From Rhizoclosmatium globosum (lineage: Eukaryota; Chytridiomycota; Chytridiomycetes; Chytridiales; Chytriomycetaceae), in contig MCGO01000083.1 of NCBI GenBank assembly GCA_002104985.1, positions 62,001 to 126,000 of the forward strand: a stretch of 64,000 nucleotides of DNA, read 5' to 3'. The translations under genes and the position numbers were made by a program. Below the pieces are notes generated by a model. It saw only the letters and a program-made list of their open reading frames with translations. It made no database searches and was not told the origin of the DNA. Below, in pieces: positions 21,769-33,749 of this stretch. Positions within the stretch are counted from its first letter, which is position 1. Every line of letters begins with the position of its first letter.

Positions 21769-24117
21769 ATGCCAACCCAACCAACACCACCACCACCACC
21801 ACCAATCAGTTATTCGAGCCACAGCGAAAGCGAAAGCGAGACTGACGCCAAGAACTCGGCGAATTCAAAGCTCAACAAACTGCTTCACCGCCTCGAAAAC
21901 AGCGACGACTTTGACCACGCCGAAGTCCCGAATTCAACATCGCTTTTTGTGTCGCTTTTGGAACGGGCGGGTTCGCAGGTTGGACACGCAACGGCCGCGA
22001 CTGGTTAGAACTTAGCTTACTCTTAATACGATGCCTGTCCTCACTCGGTTTAAGCTTGCTTTCCCTAATACTTCCTTATTAGATGCTACAGATGCTCCAG
22101 TAATTGCTTCTCTGTCTCCGTCGCTGTCTCCACCTCCAAACATGGCCCGTCAAATCAATCCCTCGGAAAAACTGTCTCCACGAACAACAACAAACCAAAC
22201 ATTCACTGAACCTACACCATCACCCATTCCTATTCCACTTCCTCCTCCAATCGCCCCAATCTCTCCTTCAACACCAGCTTCAATCCTCTCAGCCACAGAA
22301 TCTTCCACTCTCGTCAGCAGAACCGAAAGCAAACGAAGCTCGGCAATGAGTGCGCGTTTTCAACCTGTGCTCGATGTAGCTTCACTATCTGACACTGCAC
22401 GAAGAAATCTGGCGGCTCGAATCCCAGATATTTCAGATACAATCTCAGTCCCAAAGTCGATTTGTAACACTATCGACGCGCTTATCGACGGTGTTGGGTC
22501 AGATGCGTTCTCTAGAGCCGCTGGAATTACAAGGAAGCAGTTGGATGGGATTCAGTGTCAATGTGCGGAATTGAATGATCCTTCAGAGACAAGAGTCTCC
22601 ACTACTACCTCGCCAACGCCAAGCATGATGTCGGGTTTCAATGGGAAGCCACAAAAAAAGTTTAGTGGATTGAAAAAGACGCATATTCGGTTGGCGAATA
22701 CAGCTGTTGGGTTGAGGGAAATTGCAAAAAAGATTGGTGCGTGTAACTTTAGACCATGTGCTCGACATCCCCCTTAATTCTCGCGAATAGGAAAACGTAC
22801 TCTGCAATGGGAGTCGCCTCCAAAGAATCTTCTGATTGTCACAAAGATTCATGACCCGGACTTGGTGCAGTTTACGAAGGACCTGGCGGTTTGGTTAATT
22901 AACGAATGCGGAATGACGGTGTGCGTTTTTTGATTCGGTAATTCATGTGCTAATCATCTTACGCCAGTCTTGTGGAAGAACGGCTCAGAGAATACCCGGA
23001 ATTCGCAGCGTTTCACGATATCGAAGAATATAATGTTATCACGGAGTATGGACTGTCACCAGAGAATGGTGCTAATGGAGGCTTTGACGAAAACGTTCAA
23101 CGAAAGTCTACAACCATGCAGTTACCAGACACAACTCAAAAACAGTTGCCAACAAACACAACATCAAACACGCTCAACAATCTGCATTTCTGGTCTCCCG
23201 AAGATTTTCAAACACCTCTGAAAACGGATCCGTTGAGTTCGAAAATTGATTTGATCGTTACACTCGGTGGTGATGGAACTGTCTTGTTCACGGCTGGACT
23301 CTTTCAAAACGTCAAAGTACCACCGATTCTACCATTTGATTTGGGAAGTTTAGGGTTCTTGGCTGTGTTTGAATTTGAACGAGCCAAAGAGACGTTGCGG
23401 AAAGTATTGGGTATTCTGGCTGTGGAAGAAGTCGTTGAGGAACGCGTCAGCAGTAGTTCGTCAGAGTTGGGAGTTCCACTTGGTCTAACAGTCCCAAAGG
23501 AATCTCACGATCAGCTCCGATCTACAACAGCATCAACAACGAACTTAACAGGCTTCAACGTGAACATGCGCCTACGTCTAGCTTGTCAAATATACCGAAT
23601 GGACCCATCCACTGGAAACTTAGAACCTTTCGAAGCCCCACACCACGTCCTCAACGAACTCGTTGTAGACCGTGGCCCCTCCGCATACATGTCCCACCTC
23701 GAACTCTTTGTCGACGGCTCCTACCTAACAACCTCCATGGCCGACGGCCTCGTCATCGCAACCCCAACAGGCTCAACAGCATACAGCCTCTCAGCCGGCG
23801 GCTCCATAGTGCACCCCCTCGTCCCCGCCCTCCTCGTCACCCCCATCTGCCCACACACCCTAAGTTTCCGTCCCATGCTCCTCCCGGAATCAATCGAACT
23901 CAAAGTCCAAGTCCCACGCGACGCGCGTGGAACGGCGTGGGTCAGTTTCGATGGGAAGTTGAGGAGGGAGTTGAGGCAAGGGGATGAAGTTCGGGTGGAG
24001 GTGAGTCGGTTTGGGGTTCCGACTGTTTGTTGGTTGGATCAGAGTAAAGATTGGATCGAGAGTTTGAGGCGGTGTTTGCATTGGAATGTGAGGGCTCGGC
24101 AGAAGGAGTTTAAGTGA
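21769..24117 (+). CDS. NAD kinase
   Basis: Exons 21769-22003, 22083-22736, 22791-22920 and 22968-24117 join in frame to 722 aa. The enzyme phosphorylates NAD(H) with ATP to make NADP(H). Diagnostic motifs are LGGDGTVLF (catalytic GGDG), the LNELVVDRG region (NE motif), and TPTGSTAYSLSAGGSI. The C-terminal region resembles cytosolic fungal Utr1/Yef1 kinases. The first ~240 residues are Pro/Ser/Thr-rich and low-complexity, with a Pro run near the start, and are likely disordered. It is longer than yeast Utr1 (about 530 aa) because of this extension and a spacer between the GGDG block and the NE block. It looks intact. It lies between regulators C and D without obvious functional link. Confidence 0.93.
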
Positions 24118-24492
24118 CATATACTGTTATTTGTTTGCATAATAAATGTTTTAACTGTTCTTTGGTTGCTCGGTGGGGCTGTTTCTAGAAAAGATGTCTT
24201 TGTTTTCACCCAGACTGAAATATTATGAAGACTAAACTTGTTAGCACTTACACTGTGCGATGCAAATTGAAAAAGGCGGCTCAAGAATGTCGTCCTTAGA
24301 AAATTTGGTGGTTGTAAGCTGAACCCTGCAACGTGCTACTTCCAGTGTCTCAACCAAATGTGTACTAACCCCTTTGAAATAAATGTCCAGCTGTGCCAAG
24401 TGACTATCTTACAATGTGATACCGGAATGTCAGATGTTGGCTAACACAAATTGAGTGTATGGTTCGAGAACTATTTCTTCTCAAAAATTTTA
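24118..24492. other. Intergenic region before regulator D
   Basis: 375 bp; no gene, repeat or RNA recognised. Confidence 0.3.
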
Positions 24493-26487
24493 ATGAAAGC
24501 CTCTGTCCATTGGCGTGCTACGGCCTGCAGCCGCTGTCGCTACCTTAAACGAAGATGTGTAGTACCCGACGGATCTACTGTGTGCAGTCACTGCTCCAAA
24601 ACGGACTATCCCTGCGATTATGATCCAAATCCAGTCACTTTATCTATAAGGAGCTGTAGTCGATGCAACAAAGATCATAAAAAGTGTGTTCCCGGAGAAG
24701 GGGCTTGCGTCAGATGTACTAATCTTGGCGCCGAAGATGAATGCGGCCAAGATGTTGATGGTAACCCAATTTATATGCAGCCACCATGGGCGCCTGTGCA
24801 CGATTTGTCTCGAATCTACGGAGCCACGAGTTCGTCTGTGCCAGCGTTTACAAACCCAATCTTAAATCAATATATGAACGCACTGGAGAGTTCATTGATC
24901 AAATACGAATGGGAACTTGAAGACCCGGACCTCATTCCAACGTTTGACGACTGGATGATTGTTTTCAAGTGGCTAACAAAAAATGGCACTGTGCTGCCGA
25001 AGAGCGATGTCTTTGATGCAGAGTATATGTTACGCGACTATTTCCACAAACCGTCATACTTGCGGTAGAGCTTTCTTAACGTTTTTGGGGTTTAAATTTC
25101 ATCATATATAGGCTCGTACTTTGTTGTCACGGAATTCTAGCGTTCGACTACAATGATGCCAGTCCTATTGGCAAGAAAATGGACATACTGCGGTTTAATC
25201 GAGCTAGAAAAGCATTATTTCGTGCTCCAACTGAGCCTTCAATTGACTTGGTTCAAACTATCTTTTTGCTCGCACGGTGTGCAGGAGGTATACGTCAGTT
25301 GTTTATAAATCTCTAACAAATCGACAGCATTTGAAGATGATCGCATAAAAATCGAATATCTTGAGGCAGCCTTAAAAATGGCGTTCGAGCTACAGCTTGA
25401 TGTTGACCCAGATGATTCGCCTTGGTTGGCTCATTTAAGTCCCCGTCAAAAGGAAGAGCGTCGGAGAACATTCTCCAATATTTACATATCTTACTCAATT
25501 TTGCAAGTATTTAGTCCAATTCCAATTTCATTGAAACTCAATTGGAGCAAGCTCAAAGTTTTCAATCAAGATTATGTTCCACACCCTGCATTCAGTATTG
25601 TGTCTTCAGATGAATTAATTTCCCATCAGCTTGTTTCTGTTCTTTGTTTGGTAAAAGAGCGTTGTTGGTTTCCGCCACAAAGTGTTCAGGAATTATTCAA
25701 TTCCACTGAAGCTAATGCACCAGCCTTTGACCTATTGACTTCCATACAAAATAACTATCCTCCGGAATATTTGTTGAAGAGATGTCCTACCAGTAGTACC
25801 ATTCCAAATCCTGACAATGACACTGTTTACTTAAACGTGTTTTATTACTCAGTCACCTCTGTGCTATATCGACCTGTGATGTTTTTAACAGGGCTTTTAT
25901 CATATCGACCACTATACCTTAGTACAAAAGACCAAGACATAGTGCTGAATGCAATCAAATGTTGCATGGAATCCGCAGAATATATCTTTCATATTTTAGT
26001 CAGAAACAATGAAGTTGATCATCTTAATGATCCCGATGTTCTTGAAGCCATGATTGTTGTTTGGTTCGTATTGTGTCGTATGGGATCTGATTGGTTCTAT
26101 TTGTCATCTGCCAGATATATAAACCGGGACAAGATGTTAAGAAAATTGAAAAAAGTCTTAGATTACTATCTGGCACTACTTACGAAAGATACCTGCACAA
26201 GCTCGAGTTTTATGGTGACAACAATGCAATATTTTGTGTCAGAGATTGAGACAACTCCTTTCCCAAGAGTTGAGAGTGCACTGATTATGACTGATACAGA
26301 ATAATGATACTGACTCTATGGAAGTAGGACTAACTTTGAGGAGTGTAAATGGTCATTTGGATGATGATTTTACACAGCCAAGAATGCCACTGGGTTTACT
26401 TGGAATGGAAATTGGCCGTGACAAAAAACTTCGATGGAAAGGAATAGGCGAAGAGCCGTGGCGTTTGTTTTGGAAGCTGCATGCCTG
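24493..26487 (+). CDS. Zn2Cys6 regulator family, member D, with two zinc clusters
   Basis: Exons are 24493-25064, 25112-25287 and 25328 onward. Exon 1 encodes two successive six-cysteine clusters: residues ~11-41 (C-x2-C-x6-C-x8-C-x2-C-x6-C) and ~55-84 (C-x2-C-x6-C-x6-C-x2-C-x8-C). The second aligns with the single cluster of its relatives, so the first is extra. The rest follows the family (LDVDPDDSPWLAHL, SPRQKEERRRTF, VLYRPVMFLTGL). The frame ends early at 26304 (574 aa). The conserved tail GLLGMEIGRDKKLRWKG to RLFWKLHA continues in another frame and ends at 26487. A one-base shift near 26293 separates them; it is either an error or a truncating mutation. It is the most diverged of the six. 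Confidence 0.78.
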
Positions 26488-26720
26488 AATTTGGGCATTT
26501 CTGAAGTAATTGAAAGTGTTGGGAGTAGCATCATTTTTAAATAAATACAGCTATATTCTTTTCAGGGTGATTTGGCCTGAATGATTGGCTCTGACAATAC
26601 CTCTTCGTTACCAACCAAACTCGGTTTAATTTCATAATCGTTCGAATTTGACATAAATTCGAAAAGGCTAAGGGTAAATTCATGTTTTAACCCGTCCTGT
26701 TATTTGTAGGACTGTGGAAC

Positions 26721-26763
26721 GTTTTCGTGGGAATTCTTGAGTGCGAGAAACTTCCACGAAAAC
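26721..26763 (+). promoter_or_regulatory. Hairpin just upstream of the TMEM43-like start codon
   Basis: GTTTTCGTGG (26721-26730) pairs perfectly with CCACGAAAAC (26754-26763), enclosing 23 nt in which TTCT can pair with AGAA. The stem ends 4 nt before the ATG at 26768. If transcribed it could affect start-codon access. It could also be a palindromic protein-binding site. Role unknown. Confidence 0.5.
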
Positions 26764-26767
26764 AAAC

Positions 26768-28217
26768 ATGTTCCGTACAGGAAGAACATACACCACGCAC
26801 CGATATCGCAAGGCCGGACAAGAAGAGCGGCCAATTCATCCAGTCGGACGATTCATTACAACTGTGTTTAAGCTAGCTGCGATCGTATCTGTTCCACTTG
26901 TTCTTGCGTATTTGGAGCAGAGCCAGGCCGAGACCCAGGCTGCCGTGGCTGAGGTACAGTATCTTTGTGTAGTAATAAGTAGTTTGGGGTACTAAAGAAG
27001 GTATTCAATGCACAGGCCCTTGTCAAAGTAGTTCCAGCCACACCCACAACCAAAGTTGGATCGCTCGTCTTTGCTTCTTCACATTCGGTCCAACCAGATC
27101 TCATTTCTGATCAAAGCTTCGGCCTCGACTTCCCAAATGCCGTTCGAGTAAAGCGAAGCACCGAATATTGCCAGGTGAGTCTGACTCATTCCCTCTTTAA
27201 ACCGATTTGTAACCGTTAAACTAGTGGCAAGAATTCACCCAACAGGATTCACGAACTGAGAGAGACGAAGACGGAAACGAACACACTGTCACAACCACAA
27301 CGTACTATTATAATAAGGGCTGGTATTCCTACCCCATCAACTCCTTCTTCTTTGACCAGCCTGCCGCTCATTACAACCCTCAACGGGATCCTTACCCATC
27401 AAAGACCCAGACTACTTCAAAACTCACCCTCGGAGAGTACACAGTCCGCCCGTCTGTCCTCCAAAACGCCAATGAAGGTTGGTCAACACGAAAGCGCTAC
27501 TCCGCGTCGCAATTAGATAGTATGACCGAAACTTCCTCAGCCGCAATCGAGCACGGCTTCAAGTACGTTGGCGACGGATACTTTTACTCTCCCTACGAAG
27601 CTACAAACACAGCCACGTTCCTCCGTGCCGCTGGTATGGCTCTTGAAGGCAGTTTGTTGGACTACCAAATCGCGGATGTTGTGAATGGACTGTTTGGACA
27701 ATGTGCCGCTGGCGATATTCGTGTCAAGTATCAGGCTATTGTTGCGTCTCCGGAACAAGGTGCTGCTGTCGTTGGAAAACTTGAAGAGAATAATGCGATT
27801 GGGGTGTATGTTATGAAAAATGGGTATAAGATGGGATTGTATGAGAATACGGCCGAGACTGACGCGGGAACAATGTTCAAGAAGTTGTTGAGCAGCGCTT
27901 GGTGGTGGGTTGTAGGTGGATATGTTGCGACATTGGTTTGGGCGGCAGTTGTGACTTATTGGTACCCTTGGAATCCACTTGAAGGTGTTCAACAGAGACG
28001 TGGTGGTGAACCAACAAAGAATCCGTTGGATGTGTACATTTGGGCAGCTGAAGCTGTCGCATTGGCACTTGTAACTGTTGGTGCAGCCAAAATTCTTGTT
28101 ACTGATGAATTTGTGGTCGGAATGGTGGTAGCTGGTTTAGGAGTGGGTGTCCTCTCACTCTCAAGTGCTCCTTGGATTCGTGCACGTTTTGGTGAGGAGA
28201 AGGAAAAGACTGATTGA
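26768..28217 (+). CDS. TMEM43/LUMA-like membrane protein
   Basis: Exons 26768-26953, 27016-27174 and 27225-28217 join to 445 aa. The order of features fits TMEM43 (DUF1625): an N-terminal membrane helix at about residues 30-48; a long lumenal-type domain with EYCQWQEFTQQ, TTTYYYNKGWYSYPINS, and GDIRVKYQAIVASPEQG; and a C-terminal set of hydrophobic segments (about 335-420). Animal TMEM43 sits in the ER and inner nuclear membrane; the fungal role is not known to me. The start is the first ATG in frame and gives a short basic N-terminus. No breaks seen. Confidence 0.8.
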
Positions 28218-28323
28218 GAATGGCTTCATATGAATAAACTGTATTTGATAATTGGCTTTCCATAGTGTGATTGAGGCTTTTGCATTGAGTGCTTATCTGA
28301 TTTTTGACCCATATTGTTTCATA

Positions 28324-30366
28324 ATGAAACCATACATTCCGTCTCCCCGGCTGCCCAAAATCAAGAACTGCGAAGAGTGTCGACGCAGCTTTAAAGCCTG
28401 CTCAAAGGACCCTGATGGATGTGTCAGTTGTAAACAAAAGGGAATCCAGTGCGTTTACTTAAACCCTCCTCCTCCGTAAGTCTTACTTTTGTTATCGATG
28501 GATCTCATACCGTTTATGGCCAATAGAAAGGCTTTGAAACAAGAGCTCATAATGCGTGATGCGTCTGCCATGCCAGTTCCGCAATATTGGGTGTCTGCTC
28601 CTTCAGCCGCTCCACTGAGCCTTTCGCCATTCAGCCAATACTCTGATGCGAATCTCATGGAACTCGATACGAATGCATGGCACTCCCACGCCTCCACGTT
28701 AAAGCATTACTTGACAGCCATGGAAACTCCACTTGATGAACTCATTGGTCCTGACACATCGTTAGAAGACCCTGACCTCATGCCAACATTTGAAGACTGG
28801 CTTTTAGTATTCAATTACTATTCAGATGATGGCACAAGCTTTCCCCTCAGTCTATTTATGGATGTCGAAAGCTTACTCCGGGAATACTTTCAAAAACCAG
28901 CTATTCTGCGATTTATTCTGTGTCATAATGCGTTAAAGAGGCAATTCAAGTGGTCGGAACAGCCAGACGATCGGACAACGTTGTATTATTTCAGACGTGC
29001 TAGAAAGGCGTTTTTTAGAGCTGATACGAAACCATCGACGGATTTGATTCTGTCATACTATTTCATGCATATTCATGCTCGAGGTGGGGATATTCATGGG
29101 ATTGTTATAGTGTATTAACAACAACTAACAGACATTGGGGAACACTCTCTGTCAGATCAATGTTTGAATGCGGCACTTAAAATGCTGGTTGAGTTGAAAA
29201 TGAATGTGGATCCAGACGATTCGCCGTGGCTCTCGCATCTAAGTCCTCGGCAGAAAGAAGAACGACGGAGAATATTCTGGGAACTCTATAGCCAGTATTG
29301 TATCACATTGTCATATTTACCTGAGCCTTTTCAGCTGGATCTTATGGGAGACAAAGTCAAACTACCGTCTCAAGTGTTTGATCCATATCCTGTTTTTAGC
29401 GAACGAAGTACTGCGTATCACTTGGTTGAGAAATTTGAATCAGAACTCATGAACCTGATTGGAAGCATACGACAACGCTTTGCCTCACCTCCTCGTTCAA
29501 TCGATGAGATGTTTACTACGATACGATCTGGAGGACCATTGACGGACCGATATTTATCTCTTCAATCTTCAATACCGTTTGATTTTATCCTCCAATTTGA
29601 ATGTCCAGCGATGATAACCGCAGAAGAAGAAAATATCTTCATATCGCAAATTACACGCGTCCACGGCCGGCTGTTTGGTATCAATATGTATTATCATTCA
29701 AGCATCTCTGTATTCTATCGCCCCATCATGTTCCTAACCAGTGTTCGCGCAAGTCAACCTAAATACCTTTGCGAAGAGCGCAGAAATATGATTTTAAATG
29801 CAATCAAGCGATGCGTCGAATCAGCATGGAGAATCACTTCGATCCTTTTGTTTTTCGATGCGATTGAATTCGGAGAGGGTAAAGCACGAGTTCCTGAAGA
29901 TTCTGTGTATTTGTTCTCGATTGAAGGCGGGACGTTGCCTCTGTTTGAAGCGTACATTACGCTTTGGTTTGTTGCATGTAGAATGGATCGGGAGTGGGTT
30001 TCTTTGGCTGGATTGGAAGGGTTTAATGATAACGCGCTGCGAGATCGAATGCGACGTGTTTTTGAAATCAAGAAAGTGTTGGGCGTGTTTCGGTTGCATG
30101 AGCATTTCGTGCGGGCCATGGAAGCGATGCTGAGTGAGGTTAACGAGGCTGGAGGTGTAATGGATGTCAAGTCAAGCAATCAAGAAGACCTGGAATCGAT
30201 TGAGTTGGGAATGACGGCAATTTCAATTGGAAGTGATAGAGTGTCAATTACAGATCCTTGGTGTTTTATGGGATTCCTTGGGCTAGAAATCGGTGCTTTG
30301 CGAAATCTGAAATGGAGAGGGAGGAAAGAAGAATCATGGAGGTTATTCTGGAAGTTATATTCATGA
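28324..30366 (+). CDS. Zn2Cys6 regulator family, member E (intact)
   Basis: Exons 28324-28475, 28527-29083 and 29132-30366 join to 647 aa. Exon 1 holds the cluster CEECRRSFKACSKDPDGC with CKQKGIQC, so the usual basic His-Lys-Lys of the recognition loop is replaced by Ser-Phe-Lys. The middle includes LEDPDLMPTFEDW and FQKPAILRF, here without the intron that C, D and F have at this site. The long domain has MNVDPDDSPWLSHL, SPRQKEERRRIFWELY, VFYRPIMFLTSV and the C-terminal WCFMGFLGLEIG…RLFWKLYS. This is one of two undamaged members and a good reference for the family. Predicted nuclear transcription factor; targets unknown. Confidence 0.85.
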
Positions 30367-30543
30367 TATTGTATTAGTTGTAAATATTTTTATTTCTTAT
30401 CACGCCGCCTGCTGATCTCTCAATTTTCCTTCCGATCCGTAACTTTGATATAGTGTGCATGCGGATGCCAATTGTAATTGGTGGTTTTGAAAGCCACAAT
30501 TTTTGTGGCGGTGACAAACTTAAGATCGAATCAAACAAACAAT
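30367..30543 (+). promoter_or_regulatory. Original upstream region of regulator F, now displaced
   Basis: These 177 bp lie between the stop of E and the Harbinger element. Joining them to the start of F across the AAT duplication gives CAAACAAACAATGAACG, a good fungal start context. So this was very probably the native 5' flank of F, now 3.5 kb away. Confidence 0.55.
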
Positions 30544-30905
30544 AGGGGTGGTCAAAGTCAAGAAATTTGACAAAATGAAAAGCGAACATTGGGGTGTTTG
30601 AAAAGCGAAGTTTCATCATTTTGAAAAGCGGCGGTTTGAAACCTGTGGACAGGGATGGTCAGAGTTGAGGTTTCGAACCAAGGCCTCTTGAGGTGATTTG
30701 TTATGGCGGATTAGGTGGTGAAAAGCGAAGTTGAAACGCAAAACTGAAAAGCGGCTCTCAAAAGCAAAATTAGGGGTGGTCAAAGTTGAGAAATTCGACA
30801 TTTTGAAAAGTGAAGTTTCGTGTGTTTCAAAAGCGAAGATTGGGTGGGTTGAATCTCCGAGTTTCACCTCTTTTTTTTCAGGACGGTCAAAGTCAACCAC
30901 CACCA

Positions 30906-32326
30906 ATGCCAAATCTGAGTGAGCGAGCACGCCTTCTCCTTGCATTAAAGCGATTGATCCGAACTCAGTACACAGAAGAAAACGAAGATCGCTTCCTCAA
31001 GTACGCTCTCAATGATCAGTCTGATGCCAGCACTTGTAGTAGAAGTGATGATTCCGATTCCAATTTCGATTCGTCTGATTCAAGCAATAGTGATAGCGAT
31101 TTGATGAAGCTTGTGATAGAAGATCCTTCAGAGGAGCTTGGAGAGCTTATGGAGCTGCTGTATGATGTCAATTCATGTCGCTATCTGGAAGAGCGTGCAC
31201 GAATGCCAAAGTCTAAGACTCTTCGTGCTTTAATATTCCAATTTCGAGATCCAAGCTTCAGAAGCAGAGCACGCATGAGCAAAGCCTCTTTTCTTCAACT
31301 TCTTGAAGCTATTGAGAACCATGCTGTGTTTCAAAACAATTCAAATAACAAACAACACCCTGTTTGGATCCAATTGCTACTTACCTTGGAACGATATGGA
31401 ACATATGGAAATGGTACGAAACTTGAGTCAACAGCACAAAACATGGGTGTGGGGAAAGGAATAGTTGTTCTCTTCACAAGGCGCGTTACAACAGCAATTT
31501 TGTCACTGAAGCATCGTTACATTTCCTGGCCTTCAAAAAGCAGCGAAAGCAAATGAGTCGTAAAATGCAACGAGATTACTGTTTGGCAGGCTGTGTAGGG
31601 TCAATTGATGGGACTCAAGTAGTGTTTTACAGAAAGCCACCTGTACAAGGCGAGGTCTATTGGTGCTACAAGAAGTTCTATGGGCTCAATCTTCAGGTGC
31701 GTTGCTCAGGATTGTACCTGTTTGTCTTACCAATTGTGTTGTAGCTACTTTGTGACGATTCTCGTCGAATTCTTTGGTTTCAGACTGGCTACCCTGCTTC
31801 AATGTATGACTCCAATGTTTTTTCACAAAGTCTGCTTTATGCAAAGCCCGAACTCCACTTCAGTCCAGGTGAATACTTGTTGGGTGATTCTGGCTATACT
31901 CTGTCAAGCACAATGATTACTCCATACAACCGTGGAATGCAGGATATTCCAATTAATGAAGCCTTTAATGAGAAGTTCTCTTCTGCTCGTGTACGTATTG
32001 AACATGTCAATGGTATTTTGAAGGGCCGATGGGCATCCCTGACTGGGTTGCGTTTGAAAACAACAACTGCCGAAGATATGGAATACGTCAATCAATGGAT
32101 AACAGCATGCATTATTTTGCACAATTTTTTGCTGGCTGATGAGTGGACAGAGTCAGATGGATGGTTTGAAGAAGAAACCCCATCGGAGGATGATATAGAG
32201 GAATTTGCCGAGTATGAAAGACTAGAGGAGGAACATGCGATCACTTTGGCAGGATTTGAGAGGTTAACAGGTACCGAGAAACGGGAAGAATTAAAGATCA
32301 AAATGATTCAACGCGGATTTATTTAG
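30906..32326 (+). CDS. Harbinger transposase (DDE nuclease), one-base frameshift
   Basis: The ATG at 30906 opens a frame with an acidic Ser-rich N-terminus (SDDSDSNFDSSDSSNSD), then a helical region. The catalytic part has VGSIDGTQVVFY, LCDDS, LLGDSGY and RVRIEHVNGILKGRW, matching the Asp/Asp/Glu blocks of PIF/Harbinger nucleases. A 48-nt intron (31697-31744) joins GLNLQ to LLCDDS. Near 31532-31540, in a run of A, one base appears missing: the frame changes from RYISWPS to KQMSRKMQRDYCL. With exons joined, the total length is one base short of a multiple of three. A perfect polymer length would give a full transposase of ~457 aa. Either recent decay or sequencing error. Confidence 0.8.
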
Positions 32327-32329
32327 AAC

Positions 32330-33749
32330 CTAAAATAAACCATCTCGTATTGCTTTGGCTGCATCACCGAATGAAATTCCTGCTTCCTTTGAGAGAGCCA
32401 TCGCCATATCAAAGAACTGCCTCTTCTCAGTCATCTCCAACTCCTTTTTTTGCTGCTCACTCTTGAGGGCCAGAACTGCCTTCTTATCATCACGTTCTTC
32501 TCTCCATTTGGTTTCCTCAAACCGTAGTTTCTCGTGTTTAACTGCCGCTTTCTCTGAAATCGCTTTCTGCAATATCTCATTCTTGGCAGCTTGAGCATAG
32601 TTGAACACAGTGGAAAAGTCCATCTTCTTTGAAGAACTTGACAATGAAGCAGTAATGCTGGCCTTGATTTGAGTGTCGCTGATTGGTGACTTTGCTGACA
32701 GCTTTGCTTTGGACAACGTACTCTTGGTGGCCTTTGACTTTGGAGGTACTTGACGCTTCTTTCTTGTTGGGGACGGAATAGGGTCGTATTCGTAATCGTT
32801 ATATTCACTAAATAGTAGTTAGTCAAAGTTAAGATGCACGAAGTTCTCACCTGTCATTTTTGTCCACACTGAACAGTTCAGCTTCATCCTGAGTAGCTTG
32901 AGGTGTGATTGCTTCCTTAACGCCTCTAACTGTGCCTCGTGTCGCACCCACAAGAACAACCTCATCCTGGTCTTCATCACAGCTTTCAAATTCAGTATCC
33001 TCATTTCCGTCCTCACTGTTCTCACCATTCTCCTCATCCCCACTGTCCTCAACGTCCTCGGCACCCTCGTCACTCTCGCTGTTCTCACAACTCTCAGCAT
33101 CCTCTTCAACTTCGCCATCCACTTCCTTGCCTTTCTCGCCGTCCTTATCAACAACAATTCCAACTTCAGTTGTTGCGAGAGGTTTGTCGTTGAATCGTTC
33201 GCCAAATAGTCGATCCAGTCGCACATACTGCGGGCACATACACTCCAGTTTCTCTTCAATTGTCCTGATTTCCTTCTCCTCATCGTTGTTAGTGAGGCCA
33301 AATCCTGTAGCTTGAGCCTCCTTCTTCGTCTTCTTGTACCTGCGACTTAATGTTAGTTCGATTCACACAACAGGAGTCACATGCCTTGTAATCCATCCAT
33401 CGTAGCGGTTCTTGACAGTTTTGGCGTCCCAACCACTACAGCAGGTTGCATTCACATGGTTCATGAGCTGTTTCAGCCCATCAACCTTCTTCAACAACTG
33501 ACCCGATTTCATCTTTGCATCCTTTGCAGCCCCGCCAACAACGATTTTGAAATTAGACGCAATCTCAAGCCAATTGATCATAGCGGCAAATTCACCAGGT
33601 GTAGTAAATGTCCGCGTTTGTGCCTTTGTTGCGGACTTACGACCATGCCCTTTAGATCGCTTTCGTTTCAATGGACTTGGCGGTTTCATTGTCGGAAAGC
33701 CTGGCAAAGGCTCCGTTGGTGGCTGTAATGTTGACTTGGGTGCCATCAT
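32330..33749 (-). CDS. Harbinger-associated SANT/Myb-like protein
   Basis: Exons 33385-33749, 32851-33339 and 32330-32807 join to 443 aa. The first intron (33340-33384) uses a GC donor; the second (32808-32850) is GT-AG. The N-terminal third has a helical region with WDAKTVKNRYDGWITRYKK, matching the trihelix/SANT-like domain of the second Harbinger protein, which brings the transposase to the DNA ends. A long Glu/Asp-rich block (~residues 175-265) and a Lys/Glu-rich coiled coil (~340-420) follow. Its stop lies 3 nt from that of the transposase, tail to tail. The frame is intact. Confidence 0.78.

Noticed and set aside
27537..27992. 151-codon minus-strand ORF in the TMEM43-like gene
   Set aside because: It lies fully within a well-supported exon on the other strand.
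32898..33315. Long + strand open frames opposite the SANT gene
   Set aside because: They mirror the Glu/Asp-rich coding block of the minus-strand gene; Ser/His/Leu-rich composition is a by-product.
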